Of a stretch of 5,863 nt of DNA, positions 4,116 through 5,863 are shown one piece after another. How positions within the stretch are numbered: the stretch's first letter is position 1; each line of letters starts with the position of its first letter. Source of the stretch: Bryobacterales bacterium (GTDB lineage: Bacteria > Acidobacteriota > Terriglobia > Bryobacterales > Bryobacteraceae). Below the pieces are notes generated by a model, which saw only the letters and a program-made list of their open reading frames with translations, searched no databases and had not been told where the DNA came from. The position numbers and the translations under genes were made by a program. The stretch lies in NCBI GenBank assembly GCA_003132905.1, contig PKZC01000300.1, forward strand, positions 30,256-36,118. Reading direction: 5' to 3'.

Positions 4116-5863
4116 TCAGTCGCAGCGCAGCGCCGCCATAGGATCGGCTTTGGTCGCTCGGCGCGCGGGCAGATAACTCGCGAGCAATGCTGTGGCAAGC
4201 ATCAAGAGCGCGCAGCTGGCAAATGTCGCCACGTCCATCGCGCTTACTTCGAACAGCAGGCTTTCGAGCGCATGGCCCAAGGCCGCGGCCGCAATCAAGC
4301 CAATCCCAATGCCCACGCCGGCGATAACAATTCCTTCACGCAGAACCATCGAGAGGATGTCGCCGCGCGAAGCTCCAAGAGCAATGCGAATCCCAAATTC
4401 GTTCAGTCGTTGCGAGACCGAATAGAGAATTACTCCGTACGCCCCCACCAACGCCATGACCAATGCAAGTGCGGCAAACACGCCGATCAGCTGTGTCGCG
4501 AAACGCTGTCTCCAGGTGGTCTCGCTCACGATCTCTTGCGCCGGACGAATGCCCACCACGGGAAGGTCGGGCCTCACCTCATGAATCGCTGCTCGCACTG
4601 CGCTCGCAAGCCGCGCGGGATCGCCCTTCGTCCGAACCGTCAGGTTCATTCCGGGATAAGGGAACTGTTCGAGGGGTACATAGACGGTAGGGGTCGGGGC
4701 GGCATCCATGGAAACGTGCTTTACCGCACCGGCAACTCCAACAATGGTGAGCCACGGATCCGGCCTGTCAGCACTTTCAAAGAAGCGAATTCGCTTTCCT
4801 ATGGGATTCTCGTTTGGCCAAAACTGGCGCGCTGCAGCCTGATCGATCATCGCTACCATTTGCGTATTTGCTGTATCGGCGACCGTCAGACTTCGCCCGC
4901 GCAAGAGTGTGATTTTCATCGTCGCGAAGTATTGCGGCGTCACAATGGTCTTGTCAGCCATAGAAAGATCGCTGGCATGGCGCGCTGGCTGCCCCTCAAT
5001 TTCGAAACCATCGTATTCTGCGTGCCCTTCCAACGGAAGACTGGAAGCAAACGCTGCTTGTTCCACGCCCGGCAGAACAGAAATACGATCGATGATTCTG
5101 CCATAGATAGGCACGTCGACTCTCCAGGCGTCCATGTTGAAGGCCGCCGTTGGAACGATTGCCGCGGTCAGTACGCCATCGGCGCGAAAACCCGGATCGG
5201 CGTTGATCAACCGCCACAAACTTTTCAAAAGCAGGCCCGCGCCGATCAGCAGCATGAGCGACAATCCGATCTCGCCGATAGCAAGCGCGGCGCGGATGCG
5301 CTGACGCACAACCCCGGACGTGGCGCTGCGTCCCCCTTCTTTCAGGTTCTGATTCGCGTCCTGGTGCGCGGCCACCAAAGCCGGTCCCGCTCCAAACACT
5401 ATGCTGCACAAAACCGAGATGCAAAGCACGAAGACCAGAACGATTCCATTCACGGATATCGACGCAGCATTGGGCAGCACATGTTCGGGAATCAAATGCT
5501 TCAACGCTTCCACGCCCCACAACGAGAGCAGCCAGCCGCCGAGGCCCGCCGCCAAGGAAAGCACCAGGCTTTCGGCCAGCAGCATACGGACCAGGCGCCA
5601 GCGGCTTGCTCCCAACGCCTCCCGAATTGCGATCTCGCGACGCCGCCCGTTTATCCGCGCGAGCAAAAGATTCGCTGCGTTTCCGCAAGCAATCAGCAAA
5701 ACCAGGCAAACTGCGCCCAGCAAAATTAACAAAGCGGGGCGAACGTCGCGAACTTCGTGTTCCTCGATCGGCCAAAGTGTTACGCCAACTCCGGCGTCAT
5801 CCTGAGGATATTCCGCTGCAAGACGCCTCGCGACTTCGTTCATTTGACCCTGTGCTTGAGTGA
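4116..5863 (-). CDS. ADOP-type (MacB/FtsX-like) ABC transporter permease, C-terminal part; runs off right edge
   Basis: About 581 residues are visible. The reading frame stays open to the right edge (residues TQAQGQ precede the Met at 5843), so that ATG is internal and the true start lies outside. Numbering from that Met: the first FtsX domain covers about 36-208, with helices near 36-56, 86-108, 132-155 and 186-208. A MacB-like periplasmic domain follows at about 212-440 (LPGVEQAAFASSLPL, FWPNENPIGKRIRF, TPTVYVPLEQFPYPG). The second FtsX domain covers about 449-565, with helices near 449-477, 502-528 and 538-558, ending PARRATKADPMAALRCD. The cytoplasmic motif REIAIREALGASRWRLVRMLL (70-89) recurs as EFGIRIALGASRGDILSMVL (482-501), showing the duplicated FtsX layout. 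This matches the ADOP group, permeases encoded without an adjacent ATPase and abundant in Acidobacteriota. The role may be efflux or envelope mechanotransmission; the substrate is unknown. Any prefix domain would be off the edge. Confidence 0.93.
   Translation of the reverse strand, partial: TQAQGQMNEVARRLAAEYPQDDAGVGVTLWPIEEHEVRDVRPALLILLGAVCLVLLIACGNAANLLLARINGRRREIAIREALGASRWRLVRMLLAESLVLSLAAGLGGWLLSLWGVEALKHLIPEHVLPNAASISVNGIVLVFVLCISVLCSIVFGAGPALVAAHQDANQNLKEGGRSATSGVVRQRIRAALAIGEIGLSLMLLIGAGLLLKSLWRLINADPGFRADGVLTAAIVPTAAFNMDAWRVDVPIYGRIIDRISVLPGVEQAAFASSLPLEGHAEYDGFEIEGQPARHASDLSMADKTIVTPQYFATMKITLLRGRSLTVADTANTQMVAMIDQAAARQFWPNENPIGKRIRFFESADRPDPWLTIVGVAGAVKHVSMDAAPTPTVYVPLEQFPYPGMNLTVRTKGDPARLASAVRAAIHEVRPDLPVVGIRPAQEIVSETTWRQRFATQLIGVFAALALVMALVGAYGVILYSVSQRLNEFGIRIALGASRGDILSMVLREGIVIAGVGIGIGLIAAAALGHALESLLFEVSAMDVATFASCALLMLATALLASYLPARRATKADPMAALRCD

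Noticed and set aside
3957..5729. A 590-codon open frame on the plus strand opposite the permease
   Set aside because: Its product is low in hydrophobic structure and rich in Arg/His/Gln with no recognisable motif, while the minus strand encodes a clear ADOP permease throughout. It is a shadow of GC-rich codon use.
5841..5843. ATG as the start of the permease
   Set aside because: The frame is open upstream to the window edge and TQAQGQM continues the usual pre-FtsX sequence of the family, so this Met is internal.

Overview
The window is GC-rich bacterial DNA packed with genes. The most likely source is an Acidobacteriota (Solibacter/Bryobacter-like) chromosome. The main reason is the right-hand gene, a long duplicated FtsX/MacB-type permease of the kind called ADOP (acidobacterial duplicated orphan permease), a family expanded in that phylum. 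The Tat-exported thiamine-diphosphate (ThDP) enzyme and the SnoaL-type proteins fit the same origin but do not prove it. No RNA genes, insertion sequences, CRISPR arrays or phage genes were seen.

Layout. (1) Positions 1-1404, minus strand: an exported two-module DUF8021/NTF2-like protein (484-1404), followed 60 bases downstream by the start of a ThDP-dependent enzyme with a twin-arginine signal peptide (1-423, running off the left edge). (2) Positions 1405-1577: a divergent control region with a near-consensus sigma70 promoter on the plus strand (TTGACC, 17 bases, TATAAT) whose spacer holds a perfect 10-base palindrome. (3) Positions 1578-4095, plus strand: a tight three-gene operon encoding a SnoaL-like protein with a coiled-coil N terminus, a carotenoid/lignostilbene-type dioxygenase with all four iron-binding histidines, and a small three-helix membrane protein that begins one base after the dioxygenase stop. 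(4) Positions 4116-5863, minus strand: the ADOP permease, convergent with the operon across 20 bases and running off the right edge.

How the genes may work together (inference). The dioxygenase keeps the Tyr/Lys pair that binds the phenol in lignostilbene dioxygenases, so its likely substrate is a 4-hydroxystilbene or related phenylpropanoid dimer, cleaved to two aromatic aldehydes. SnoaL-like proteins often act as hydratases, dehydratases or isomerases, and ThDP enzymes of this fold make or break C-C bonds next to carbonyls (benzoylformate decarboxylase and benzaldehyde lyase types). The divergent block could therefore be a small aromatic (lignin- or stilbene-derived) catabolic locus with an exported arm and a cytoplasmic arm. 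The permease is probably unrelated.
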